Assembly (NCBI GenBank): GCA_965246785.1
Contig: CBDFFM010000011.1
Span: 192,427 to 256,426, forward strand
Source of the DNA: UBA1952 sp965246785
GTDB taxonomy: Bacteria > Bacteroidota > Bacteroidia > Chitinophagales > Chitinophagaceae
Direction: 5' to 3'
Length of the DNA: 64,000 bases
Below the pieces are notes generated by a model, which was not told where the DNA came from, ran no database searches, and saw nothing but the letters and a program-made list of their open reading frames with translations. This document shows, in pieces, positions 51,221 through 60,974 of this stretch (within the stretch, counting starts at the first letter, position 1; the number at the start of each line of letters is the position of its first letter). Made by a program: the position numbers and the translations under genes.

Positions 51221-52063
51221 ATGGAATACACGCTCTTCATAGTCCTAAACGTATTATCGTACGCCGTCTTCAAAGGCCTCGTCAAGCCGGCGAAGGCAGA
51301 TTCTGTGCGGTTAATCCGGATCGGGCTCGGCGTGGGGGGGGCGTGGCTGGTGCTGCGGATCTTGAACTATGGGTTTCTGGTATCGCTGAACGGGCGGTAC
51401 ACCGATGAATGGGTCGTGCTAGCGCTTGTATTCTGCATGGATTTTTTGTTTGTAAGCAAATTGACAAAAACCAATCGGGCTGTCCGTTACATCAAGAACA
51501 TCAGACGTTGGTATACCGTCTTCAACATTGCAAGAATTATCCTGTTCATGCTGAGTTGGGTAATTTATCCGACGCGCCTGCTCGCGTACCCGCTCACGAA
51601 CCTGGATAAAACCAAAGACTACCATTTGATAGGCCCCTATTGGGGAAATAAGCAGCAGCTCCGGGAGGTATGGACTTTCTTGGTCGGGCAGCGCGACATC
51701 GTTGGCACGCAAGACATCGTATCTGTAGTAAAAAAAGGCCTGTTGTTTCGACGGGTCGTGTTTCAGCGAAAATACAACGTGAGCTACCGGTATTTTGCCA
51801 GCAGCGATCCCAAGACCCAAGTCGTTCTGCTTGGTCAAGACTCGGTCCAGGACGACGATGCGTGTTTCTACCTGTATCGGAAGGCAGGAACATATTACCT
51901 AACGTACTTAGGAGATGGAGAGTCCTGCCCAGGCGATCAGATGGTGATTGGCGGACAGAACGGGGGGCCACCGGTTACGCGGATTTTGGGTCGCTCGTAC
52001 CTTGATTCTTCTAATAGAGCCAAAGGGTTGCCAGTAGGCGTACAAGATTATCCTTTAAACTAA
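51221..52063 (+). CDS. Membrane protein of unknown function
   Basis: This 280-residue protein starts 6 bases after the M64-like gene. Four hydrophobic segments occupy the first 125 residues (MEYTLFIVLNVLSYAVF, IGLGVGGAWLVLRIL, VVLALVFCMDFLFV, IILFMLSWVIYP). A soluble C-terminal half of about 150 residues follows, containing LGDGESCPGDQMV. It would place a cytoplasmic or periplasmic domain at the inner membrane for the rest of the system. No family recognised. Confidence 0.65.
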   Translation: MEYTLFIVLNVLSYAVFKGLVKPAKADSVRLIRIGLGVGGAWLVLRILNYGFLVSLNGRYTDEWVVLALVFCMDFLFVSKLTKTNRAVRYIKNIRRWYTVFNIARIILFMLSWVIYPTRLLAYPLTNLDKTKDYHLIGPYWGNKQQLREVWTFLVGQRDIVGTQDIVSVVKKGLLFRRVVFQRKYNVSYRYFASSDPKTQVVLLGQDSVQDDDACFYLYRKAGTYYLTYLGDGESCPGDQMVIGGQNGGPPVTRILGRSYLDSSNRAKGLPVGVQDYPLN

Positions 52064-52068
52064 CAGCT

Positions 52069-54372
52069 ATGCCAGGTTTCGCAGATCGTTTTCTTTCCAC
52101 CGGTTACAAAACAACCCCCGACGAAATCGGGAAGCAAGAATCTGAATTCTACAAGGTGGCCTGGAAGCAGGCTATTCAGATTCAACCCAAGCCGGGCGAG
52201 TTTTTACGCAACGAGTTGAGCAATATTTACGGGGTAAAGGAACTGACCCGGCTGCTCCGGCTGGACAAGCTGGCCAAGCGTTTGGACGACGGCTCAAATC
52301 CATATTACTCATTCGACGGAAAAACCTTGGTGGACATCAACAACGCAGTCGCCGGAAATCCGTTCGCGGATGTTCATTGGCGGGCCGATGTAAAAGCGGG
52401 CATCCAGCCTCCGGGCGTCACGACGCAAGAGCCGCTGGGCCGGGTCCGGCTGGAAAACGTGCGGATTGCGGAAAAGCACGGAAGCATGTTTCACGAGCAC
52501 AAAGTATTGGATTCGGTAGACTTTCAGGATGTTATCGTCGTCTTCGGCTTTAAAGGCTCCAACCAGAAGCTGAACATGTACCTCGACCACAGCTCACCGA
52601 ATTACATCAGCGGCATGCGCGCCCAGACCGTGAACCGGTACGCCGGATCGGACGGCAACAAAGGGAGCGATAAGATGTACCCGAAGTACCAGCTTGGGCT
52701 GTCTCAAAACCACCTATACGGCTTCAAGTGCGGGAATCTGCTGATCGGCGTCTGGGTGCGCTATTCATTCGTGTTCGGCTATCCGAAAAATGACTTCGAG
52801 CCCGGGGGGATCATCAACGCGTGCAAATGCTTTCCCCAGATCACGTTCAGCCATTTCGTGCAGGACATCCGGACGATTCCAGCGAGCTTCAACTGGCAGA
52901 CCTTGTTTCCCTACGTCCAGGACATCACCAGCCTCCGGCCGACCGGGACGACGGCGGAATCCATTTATGTAGAGCGCTACAAGTCGCGCGTAAAAATGGT
53001 CGTGTCTGTGAACAGCTCGCACCACGTTTCGCCGCAGACAATCAACGGCGTGATGTACGACGGCAACTACCTCGGCGACCTGCGGGCTACGGACGTCAAC
53101 AGCATCCCGAGGCAATTTGAAAAAATTCTGGACCCCACCTATTACGGAGCCAACAACACCCGGAACATCTTAGGGTTTTATACAGACAGCAACAACACAG
53201 ACAATGCGACCGGCCGCATCCGAGGCCCTTACTTAGGACCTGCCGGGATTGAGATACCTTGCTGGTTTAATATATTTGATTATGGAAATTATGACGTGCA
53301 AAATGCCATGCAGTTCATTGCAATTCATGGCCCGCAGACGCCCAAAACGTCTAAAGTCGCGAATGGCAAATTCCAATCCATAAAGACTGCCGTAACCTAT
53401 CCATCGGTCGCTACTCCGAACCGGTACCGGGTCAGCAAGTTTCCGAGGCAGGGTGCGTACGACAACATTCACCTGCACGGCTACCTGGGCCATTACCTCA
53501 ACGAAGACGGCACCACTGGCCCCCTGGTGGCCCACGCACCTATCTGCGGGTACTGCTGCTTTCACCTGCACTGGCGCTGGTCGCCGGTAAACGTCAAGGT
53601 CGCGAACGGCCCGGTGAAAAATGGCCTCGTCGGAAAAGGGTTCAACAACAGCGACAATTTTAAGGGGTGGAGCAACACCACTGCCAATGCCGTGGAAGGG
53701 CGCGCCCTCGTACCGCCTAACCAACACATCAATCTGGCGGTAACTACTGCGTCTCCCTCTTTCAGCCCGGTTACCGAAGACGGCAACATCTTGAGCCAGA
53801 CCAGTTCGTCGCCAACTTCTTGGAACGGCAACGTATTGACGAGCACAGCGGCATTAGATACGGATAAAAAATGCATTTGGTACTGCTGTGACATTCTGGA
53901 ACGTGGCCCGGAACAAACGCACGTCGTCATGGAGCAAGGATGCGGGTACGCATTCAATTATTACAAACCCGTTGCGTGGAACATCACGAAAACGCAGGTG
54001 CATGCCGTAGTCCTACAGTACTCTATTATAACGGCCCTGTACGATTATTTTGGATATATAATAGATCTGTTTAACTACGGCAACTTTACGGATTTCAGAG
54101 ATGCGATCGTGCCTTTCAATCTACCGTATACGGATCCGCGGGTGGAAGACGTCATGTCGTGGCGCTTTGAAATGCAGTATAGGTTGATGCATCTGTTCAA
54201 CCGGGCTGAAATCGCACTAACCGCTAGCGACTACACGGCGCACCCGATGCGATACGTCAACGACTACGAGAACGTTACCAACTACAACAAAAATTATCAG
54301 TTGAACGGACTGGATCAGATACCCACCCGGATTTCCGATCCCGTTATTTTGGCCACGCTTTCAAACCTGTAA
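52069..54372 (+). CDS. Large protein of unknown function (767 aa)
   Basis: The gene begins 5 bases after the membrane-protein gene and ends 2 bases before the DUF6603 gene. There is no signal peptide or membrane segment. The protein is rich in Asn, Tyr and Gly. It contains two His/Cys clusters that could bind metal: HLHGYLGHYL, soon followed by CGYCCFHLHWRWSP (about residues 467-507), and IWYCCDILERGPEQTHVVMEQGCGY near 620. The composition is that of an extracellular or structural protein. I do not recognise a family; possible metal binding is only a visual impression. Confidence 0.7.
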   Translation: MPGFADRFLSTGYKTTPDEIGKQESEFYKVAWKQAIQIQPKPGEFLRNELSNIYGVKELTRLLRLDKLAKRLDDGSNPYYSFDGKTLVDINNAVAGNPFADVHWRADVKAGIQPPGVTTQEPLGRVRLENVRIAEKHGSMFHEHKVLDSVDFQDVIVVFGFKGSNQKLNMYLDHSSPNYISGMRAQTVNRYAGSDGNKGSDKMYPKYQLGLSQNHLYGFKCGNLLIGVWVRYSFVFGYPKNDFEPGGIINACKCFPQITFSHFVQDIRTIPASFNWQTLFPYVQDITSLRPTGTTAESIYVERYKSRVKMVVSVNSSHHVSPQTINGVMYDGNYLGDLRATDVNSIPRQFEKILDPTYYGANNTRNILGFYTDSNNTDNATGRIRGPYLGPAGIEIPCWFNIFDYGNYDVQNAMQFIAIHGPQTPKTSKVANGKFQSIKTAVTYPSVATPNRYRVSKFPRQGAYDNIHLHGYLGHYLNEDGTTGPLVAHAPICGYCCFHLHWRWSPVNVKVANGPVKNGLVGKGFNNSDNFKGWSNTTANAVEGRALVPPNQHINLAVTTASPSFSPVTEDGNILSQTSSSPTSWNGNVLTSTAALDTDKKCIWYCCDILERGPEQTHVVMEQGCGYAFNYYKPVAWNITKTQVHAVVLQYSIITALYDYFGYIIDLFNYGNFTDFRDAIVPFNLPYTDPRVEDVMSWRFEMQYRLMHLFNRAEIALTASDYTAHPMRYVNDYENVTNYNKNYQLNGLDQIPTRISDPVILATLSNL

Positions 54373-54374
54373 TC

Positions 54375-57300
54375 ATGAACAGTTATCTGAATGGGGTCGT
54401 GGTGTTTTTGCAGCGTTCGCTGGAAGATTTTACAGATGAATTTCAAAACAACAACGCTTTTGAAGATTTCCTGCTGTCATTTGGGTGGCGCGCTAGCATT
54501 CAAGAAACGGAGGTCAGCGGCATTCGGGCTACGTTCGGGATTTTCAATTCCGTTGAGGCGATCATCGCTTTGATTCAGGACATTCAAGGCGGGCAGATCG
54601 AGCCGGAGACGGCGATCGAGCAGGCCATCACCGACATCAAAAACCTGTTTCAATCCGTTAACTCCTTCAGCGCAAGCCTCGCCAGCGGGCAGACGCTGTA
54701 CCCGCTGAACCAAAGCGACTTCTGGAACCAGATGGCTTCGTCGCTGGCCGATCGGATTCTGATCAACGGTCTCCGGCGTCACCAAGTTCCCATCTTCGGA
54801 ATCTTGCACTTCTGGGGCATCATCCGGTTCGATCGGATAATACCAACTGGCCTCGGACGGTTGCCCTTTCACCAGCAGACCGTCGACTGGCCGAAGCTGG
54901 GCGATTTGCTGTCCCAGCCCCTAGACCGGTTGAAAGCCGAATACAACTGGGGGACCGCGACCGATTACAACCATCTTTTCGACGTCTTAGCGCGGGTCTT
55001 CGCCGTGCCGGGCAGCAAGATGGAACGGGGCATCGTCAAGAAATCGCAGTACGATGCCTTCTTTCAAACGTTCAGTAACCCGTCCGGCGTCGCGGTGCCG
55101 CAGTTCACCTTTCCGGTCTATGAATCCTACGGTTGGGAAGAGAACGCTAAGGTCAAAGTCAGTCTGGACCTCTCGCCGGCGGTGTCTTCGACAACCAACC
55201 AACTTTCCGGGGGCCTACTGCTGGTGCCGAATGTTGAGGGAACGGCGACGTTTGACCTCCCGCTTGGGCCCGAGCTCTCCCTGTACGGCAAAGGGTATTT
55301 TCAGAGCGCCAACTTCTTTGCTTTCGCTTTTCACCCCGATGGTTCCAGTTTCACCTACTTGAATGCCGGGTCCACAACTCCTTTGTGGGGCGCCAAGATT
55401 AACCTGGTGATGGCGCCAGTCCTTCCTTGGATTCTTTTCGGTTCGGCCGACGAAACGCGGCTGGAAATGTCAGGACTTGAGGCCTCTTTAGAGGTAAAGG
55501 GTACGACAACTGATCCAGAGTTGATTTTTAGTTTAGGCATAGGCGACCACATAGAGTCTCCAAATTTCCACTTTGTATTTAAGCCTAGCCAAGGCGATAA
55601 CTTCTTAAAGCGAATTTTAGGTGATAAAGATTTTGAAGCAACTTTTGGCTTGGGCTTGGTCTGGTCTTCCAAAAGCGGCATTTCTTTCGTAGGTGGCGGT
55701 GGCTTTGAAATCGCAATCCCACTTCACACAGAGCGGCAAACATCAGAAACGGTGAAGCCGCTTCAACTCGATACCCTTAAAATTGGCCTAAGCATTGGTA
55801 ATGGTAATTTTAAAATCAATACAGGGGTAGATTTTACATTTAAGATTGGGTCTGTTGTCGGTGTCGTAAAGGGAGTTGGTGCTTCGCTATCGCTCGTAAA
55901 GAAGAATTCAAATGAGTCCCGTGGTATTTTTAATAGTCTAGATTACAAAATTGGTTTTAAGCCTCCAAATGGTATAGGTCTTTCTATCGACGCTGAAAAC
56001 GTCAAAGGCGGCGGCTTCCTCAACTACGATGAAGTTACTTCCACCTACACCGGCGGTCTTGAATTGAAGTTCAGTAAAATTTCCCTTGCAGCGATTGGTA
56101 TACTAACTACTAAAATGCCTGATGGGAGTAATGGTTACTCATTGCTTATCATTATAACAGCCGAGTTTACGCCTGTCCAATTGGGTATGGGCTTTACTCT
56201 AAATGGAGTAGGCGGGCTGTTGGGATTGCATCGGACAATGAATACCGACAGACTAAGGTCTGGTATCAAGGACAAGACACTTGATTCTATTCTGTTCCCA
56301 AAAGACATCGTCAAGAATGCTAACGCAATCATCAGCAACATAAACCAAGTATTCCCGGTCAAAAAAGACAGATTCCTGATCGGGCCAATGGCAAAGATTG
56401 GCTGGGGAACACCAACACTATTAACGATTGACCTGGGGGTAATTATAGAGATGCCCAGCCCGGTTGTGTTAGCAATTGTAGGGGTACTTAGAGCCATACT
56501 ACCAAATGAGTCCAGCCCGGTACTTAAGCTTCAAATCAATTTTGTCGGCATCATCGACTTCGATAAAAAATACCTCTCTTTTGACGCCTCACTCTATGAT
56601 TCCTCCATTCTGACATTTCCTTTGACTGGTGATATGGCGCTTCGTCTTTATTGGGGCGACAAGCCAAATTTCCTCATGTCAGTCGGCGGCTTCCACCCGA
56701 AGTTTACGCCGCCGCCAATGAACCTGCCACAGCTGCAGCGGCTCGCCATTCAACTAGCCAATTACAGTAATCTCAACATCCGTGTTGAAACCTATTTCGC
56801 AGTCACCTCAAACACCGCCCAGTTTGGTGCGCGGGTTTCTGCCAAGGCGAAGGCATGGAAAATTGAGGCCATTGGCGCCCTTTGGTTCGATGTGCTCTTT
56901 CAGTTCTCACCATTCCACTTCATCGCGGATATGGGTGTGATGTTCGAGGTCAGAAAAGGCGGCAGCTGCCTGCTCTCCCTTTACATCGACGTTACGCTGG
57001 AAGGTCCCCACCCATGGCGTGTTCAGGGTGAAGGCAGCTTTAAGATTCTATTCGTCCGGGTCAATGTATCATTTGATAAGACGTTTGGGGAAGCGAAGAC
57101 CGAGACCATTGCGCCGGCGGCTATCCAGCAGTTGATGCACAATGCCATTTTGAATAAGGATAACTGGCAGGTTATCGGGCCTGAACGAAGCCATCAGGTC
57201 GTCGCATTCAGGGATGTGACAACAACCACCATCGGCGACCTGGTAGTTGATCCGTTCGGGTCGCTCACCTTCAGTCAGAAAATAGCGCCACTTTCCATCA

Positions 57301-57881
57301 AGCTGATCAAATTCGGTACCTCAGCGATCAGTGATATCAATCAATTCAATATTACCGGAGTAACTGCCGGCCCGACAGGGAATACGGTGCCCTTACCATT
57401 CAGTCCTGTTAAGGATTATTTCGCGCCAAACTCATTCTTTTATCTCACAGACGATCAAAAGCTTTCTAAAGACAGCTACGAGCGGTACAATAGCGGTATC
57501 GCCATCGGCACCACAAGCGAAATAAAAGCCGACTATTTCGTCCGTAAGAAAATCGCGTACGATGAAATTATCCTGGACAGCCGGCAGCGAAGGAAATTCA
57601 GAATCTATGACCTCTCGGCACTGGAGATGTCGCTCCACACGATGGACAACTATATTGCCGTATCGTCCATATCGGACACCAGGAAAAAAACGCCGCTTGG
57701 CGGTCCCAAGAAGGTAGATGTGCAGCAGCATGACTATGTGATTGCCGATAAGAACACGTTATCGGCTGCATTCGGCAGCCAAAGCTTCGGCAGCAGGACG
57801 GAAGCCGATACATATATGGCAAGCCTTGTCGGTACACCGAGCTACGATGATTATATGGTCGTTCAATCTTCTGAAATCTAA
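54375..57881 (+). CDS. DUF6603 domain protein (1,168 aa)
   Basis: The C-terminal half (about residues 640-960) matches the DUF6603 pattern as I recall it: GVGGLLGLHRTMNTDRLRSGI, LDSILFPKDIV, FLIGPMAKIGWGTPTLLTIDLGVIIEMP, LSFDASLYDSSILTFPLTGDMALRL, GGFHPKFTPPP and FGARVSAKA. The protein is dominated by beta strands and has no signal peptide. DUF6603 proteins occur in very distant phyla with no assigned function. Base composition changes inside the gene: about 55480-56560 is clearly more AT-rich than either end, suggesting a recombined central segment. It lies 2 bases after the preceding gene and 5 before the next. Confidence 0.82.
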   Translation: MNSYLNGVVVFLQRSLEDFTDEFQNNNAFEDFLLSFGWRASIQETEVSGIRATFGIFNSVEAIIALIQDIQGGQIEPETAIEQAITDIKNLFQSVNSFSASLASGQTLYPLNQSDFWNQMASSLADRILINGLRRHQVPIFGILHFWGIIRFDRIIPTGLGRLPFHQQTVDWPKLGDLLSQPLDRLKAEYNWGTATDYNHLFDVLARVFAVPGSKMERGIVKKSQYDAFFQTFSNPSGVAVPQFTFPVYESYGWEENAKVKVSLDLSPAVSSTTNQLSGGLLLVPNVEGTATFDLPLGPELSLYGKGYFQSANFFAFAFHPDGSSFTYLNAGSTTPLWGAKINLVMAPVLPWILFGSADETRLEMSGLEASLEVKGTTTDPELIFSLGIGDHIESPNFHFVFKPSQGDNFLKRILGDKDFEATFGLGLVWSSKSGISFVGGGGFEIAIPLHTERQTSETVKPLQLDTLKIGLSIGNGNFKINTGVDFTFKIGSVVGVVKGVGASLSLVKKNSNESRGIFNSLDYKIGFKPPNGIGLSIDAENVKGGGFLNYDEVTSTYTGGLELKFSKISLAAIGILTTKMPDGSNGYSLLIIITAEFTPVQLGMGFTLNGVGGLLGLHRTMNTDRLRSGIKDKTLDSILFPKDIVKNANAIISNINQVFPVKKDRFLIGPMAKIGWGTPTLLTIDLGVIIEMPSPVVLAIVGVLRAILPNESSPVLKLQINFVGIIDFDKKYLSFDASLYDSSILTFPLTGDMALRLYWGDKPNFLMSVGGFHPKFTPPPMNLPQLQRLAIQLANYSNLNIRVETYFAVTSNTAQFGARVSAKAKAWKIEAIGALWFDVLFQFSPFHFIADMGVMFEVRKGGSCLLSLYIDVTLEGPHPWRVQGEGSFKILFVRVNVSFDKTFGEAKTETIAPAAIQQLMHNAILNKDNWQVIGPERSHQVVAFRDVTTTTIGDLVVDPFGSLTFSQKIAPLSIKLIKFGTSAISDINQFNITGVTAGPTGNTVPLPFSPVKDYFAPNSFFYLTDDQKLSKDSYERYNSGIAIGTTSEIKADYFVRKKIAYDEIILDSRQRRKFRIYDLSALEMSLHTMDNYIAVSSISDTRKKTPLGGPKKVDVQQHDYVIADKNTLSAAFGSQSFGSRTEADTYMASLVGTPSYDDYMVVQSSEI

Positions 57882-57886
57882 CTCTT

Positions 57887-60800
57887 ATGTCTGCCTACTA
57901 TTCCTTCCTCCCGTATATACGCCAGGGCCTTGCCGGAGAAATCACTGATCCGGACGATATATACAACACCCAGACCGCTACGACACAGGACCGGGTCAGC
58001 CTGCCTATCAATGTTACGGTTCAGGAAACGAGCGTATCATCTGGAACAACCACACCCGCGACGATTTCGCAGCCGGTGAAGCTTAAAGGCCCCGGAGATA
58101 TTATTGGGATTAACAGCAGCCAGATTGTCAAAGTATTTCCGAAGGACTGGACCACCAATTTTGAACCCAATTATCTGCCTTACATAGAATTCTACGATGA
58201 AGATTTTCCGTGGCGATACACACCGTCCAAATCAGTACTCGATACCACTATCAATGAGAACGCGTTTCGTCTCCGTCCCTGGCTCTCACTTGTTGTCCTG
58301 AAGGAAACCGAATTTACCGATGAGAAATTTGCAGGTCCGCTGGCTTCTATTTCGGTAAATGCATCCGGTAACGGCGCGTTTCACAGTGAAGCGCAAACCT
58401 GGGCATGGGCGCATGTTCATGTCAATGAGGGCCTTGGGACGGGATATGCACCTCAAAACTTGAGCAATCCCAGCAGTAATATTGATCCTAGCTCTGTGAC
58501 TAGCAATATTACCTCTTCATCGGCTTCCGGCAGCCTGATTAATAAGCTCAAAGCGAACCCTGACCTTGCCGTATCACGTATCATGTGTCCCAGGGAACTG
58601 GAACCCAATACCGGATACCACGCCTTCCTGATCCCGACTTTTGAAATAGGCAGAAAAGCCGGATTAGGACAAGCGGTTGCTGCTAATGCGGACCGGATGG
58701 AGCCGTCTTGGATAGGCACGACAGTACAGAAAAGCTTTCCGGTTTATTATCGCTGGTTCTTTAAGACCGGCGCAGGCGGAGATTTTGAATCGCTGGTCAG
58801 GTTGCTGAAGCCAAGGATTGTCGGCAACGATGTAGGTAAGCGGGTAGTAGATCTGCAGTTACCGGGTAATCCCTTGCTGGAAACGCTTACAGTGAATAAC
58901 GGCACCCCTGATACGGTAGGACTGCAAGGCGTGCTAAAGCCCGTTGGTCAGGCGCCGGATGCCTGGAGTAACGGAAGCCCCTTTTCCGCAGCACTTAAGA
59001 CAATTGTAAATAGCCCGGCAGCAGCGCAGAGCGGCAGTCCCGACCCCATCATCGGACCACCCATTTATGGTCACTGGCATGTACAATTAAATACGATTAG
59101 CGGTACCCCGACGACTAGCGACTGGATTAATACGGTGAATCAGGATCCCCGCTACCGGATATTCGCAGGGATCGGCGCTGAAGTAGTCCGTAAGAATCAG
59201 GACAAGTACATGGCTATCGCGTGGGAGCAGATCGGTGAGGTGATGGAAGCCAACCGGAAACTTCGGCAGATGCAGCTGGCCATGCAGGCAAGCCAGGTGC
59301 TGCACGACAAGCATATCAAAACGTTGGGTAAGGAGCTCGTAGTAAATATCTCCGGGCCGGTCCACGCCAGGATATTGGAGACAACGGCTAAAACAGTATA
59401 TAAAGAAGTAGCTGACAGCAATATGCCGAATGCGATGTTCTCGGGCGCCTTCCGCAGGATGACCAATCCCGGCAGCCCGCTGGTTAGAGGGCTCGCTTCC
59501 AATGGCGTGGCTGTCAATACGGCAAGCATCATTGCAGATGTGAATGGGGGGAACGCTGCCACAGCGTTTGCCTATACCGCCCCGTCCGGCATGGCAACGC
59601 TCACGGCAATGCCCGCCGCTGCCATCACGGCGGCTGCTGTAGCAACTTTAACTCCTGTCTCAAGCTTCAGCCTATCAGCGCCCGGCTCCATGTATGCTAC
59701 CGCTGTCTATGGCGCTCCCAGCAGCAGCGCGACTGCCTTTACGGGGTCGCTCACCCCGACTTTTGCCACTGTCAGCGCGGTACCGGCATATTCATTCCCA
59801 TCAGGAACCAGCCTGACGCTTTCAAATACATCGTCCAACATCAAGCTGAAGCTGGAACCCAAAAACACCGTATTTGAGCTTGCGCAAAAACAGGTGCGTT
59901 TCGTTGATCCCATTACGCTGACACCAACCCAGATCACCAAGCTCGAACCCGTTCAGGCAGCGCCGAAAATTACCCTGCCGATGTACAGGGAGCTTGTTGA
60001 TATTTCTACCGAATGGCTCATGCCGGGGCTTAACACGATACCGGATAACTCTATAAGCCTCTTGGAAATGAATCAGGATCATATTGAGGCGTTCATGCTG
60101 GGCGCCAATTATGAGATGGCGCGTGAGCTGGCATGGCGTGGATACCCGACCGATCAGCGCGGCACATACTTCTCCTTTTTCTGGGGATACAGCAGTTCCC
60201 TGAGCACGGTTCCAACGACCGGCGCTTCGCTGAACAACTACCGGGATATTTATGATATCCACGACTGGAAAACACCTTCAGGAGGCGGCTTTCAGCTGAC
60301 GATGCTCGGCCAGAACAGCCCGCGGCTGAATAGCTTAGGAAGCAATGTAACCATGCTTATCCTAACTATAAGAGGAGAACTATTCCGGAGGTATCCAGGG
60401 GCACGGGTCTTCCTGCACAAAGCAGAATGGACCTATGATTCATCTACCACACCACCGACGCCTTATCTGAATCGTCCGCGTCAGCCGGTTACCGGTTCAG
60501 CCAATGAAATCTATCCGGCATTTTCTGCCGAAATCTCCCCGGATGTCTATTTTCTCGGCTTCCCGGTCGATGCCGCAACCATCAAAGGCCATATAACGGA
60601 CGATACGAAGCCGGGATACTTCTTCGTCTTTCAGGAGCAGGCAGGCGAGGTAAAGTTCGGGGCCGACGAAAATCCCGGAGTGACCTATACTGCCCCGATT
60701 CTAATCGCTCCCGACCCTGCCAGCGCAACACCTAATACCGGAGACTGGAATAATCTGAACTGGGGTCACATCAAGGCAGCTGCAGGGTCTAACTATAAGC

Positions 60801-60955
60801 AATTTATAGACCCAACCTCTAATATAGATTTAGGGGGCTCAGCACCGGTCTATCCGGAGAATGTTAAATGGGGCAGGAACTCGGCCAGCATGGCATTCAC
60901 ACTGCTCCAGCTGCCTGTCAAGCTCTATGTACATGCCAAGGAACTTATCGCTTAA
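57887..60955 (+). CDS. Large conserved protein of unknown function (1,022 aa)
   Basis: A cytoplasmic-looking protein without signal peptide. The first 260 residues contain a pattern I recall from large hypothetical proteins of actinobacteria and myxobacteria: YSFLPYIRQGLAG at the N-terminus, then GPGDIIGINSSQIV, NYLPYIEFYDEDFPWRYTP, RLRPWLSLVVLKE, ALPLA-like AWAHVHVNEG and CPRELEPNTGYHAFLIPTFEIGRKAGLG. A low-complexity Ala/Ser/Thr stretch lies about residues 545-645, splitting N- and C-terminal parts. It follows the DUF6603 gene by 5 bases. Function unknown. The recall of relatives has not been checked. Confidence 0.7.
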   Translation: MSAYYSFLPYIRQGLAGEITDPDDIYNTQTATTQDRVSLPINVTVQETSVSSGTTTPATISQPVKLKGPGDIIGINSSQIVKVFPKDWTTNFEPNYLPYIEFYDEDFPWRYTPSKSVLDTTINENAFRLRPWLSLVVLKETEFTDEKFAGPLASISVNASGNGAFHSEAQTWAWAHVHVNEGLGTGYAPQNLSNPSSNIDPSSVTSNITSSSASGSLINKLKANPDLAVSRIMCPRELEPNTGYHAFLIPTFEIGRKAGLGQAVAANADRMEPSWIGTTVQKSFPVYYRWFFKTGAGGDFESLVRLLKPRIVGNDVGKRVVDLQLPGNPLLETLTVNNGTPDTVGLQGVLKPVGQAPDAWSNGSPFSAALKTIVNSPAAAQSGSPDPIIGPPIYGHWHVQLNTISGTPTTSDWINTVNQDPRYRIFAGIGAEVVRKNQDKYMAIAWEQIGEVMEANRKLRQMQLAMQASQVLHDKHIKTLGKELVVNISGPVHARILETTAKTVYKEVADSNMPNAMFSGAFRRMTNPGSPLVRGLASNGVAVNTASIIADVNGGNAATAFAYTAPSGMATLTAMPAAAITAAAVATLTPVSSFSLSAPGSMYATAVYGAPSSSATAFTGSLTPTFATVSAVPAYSFPSGTSLTLSNTSSNIKLKLEPKNTVFELAQKQVRFVDPITLTPTQITKLEPVQAAPKITLPMYRELVDISTEWLMPGLNTIPDNSISLLEMNQDHIEAFMLGANYEMARELAWRGYPTDQRGTYFSFFWGYSSSLSTVPTTGASLNNYRDIYDIHDWKTPSGGGFQLTMLGQNSPRLNSLGSNVTMLILTIRGELFRRYPGARVFLHKAEWTYDSSTTPPTPYLNRPRQPVTGSANEIYPAFSAEISPDVYFLGFPVDAATIKGHITDDTKPGYFFVFQEQAGEVKFGADENPGVTYTAPILIAPDPASATPNTGDWNNLNWGHIKAAAGSNYKQFIDPTSNIDLGGSAPVYPENVKWGRNSASMAFTLLQLPVKLYVHAKELIA

Positions 60956-60974
60956 AAAGCTTATCGCCCTACCA

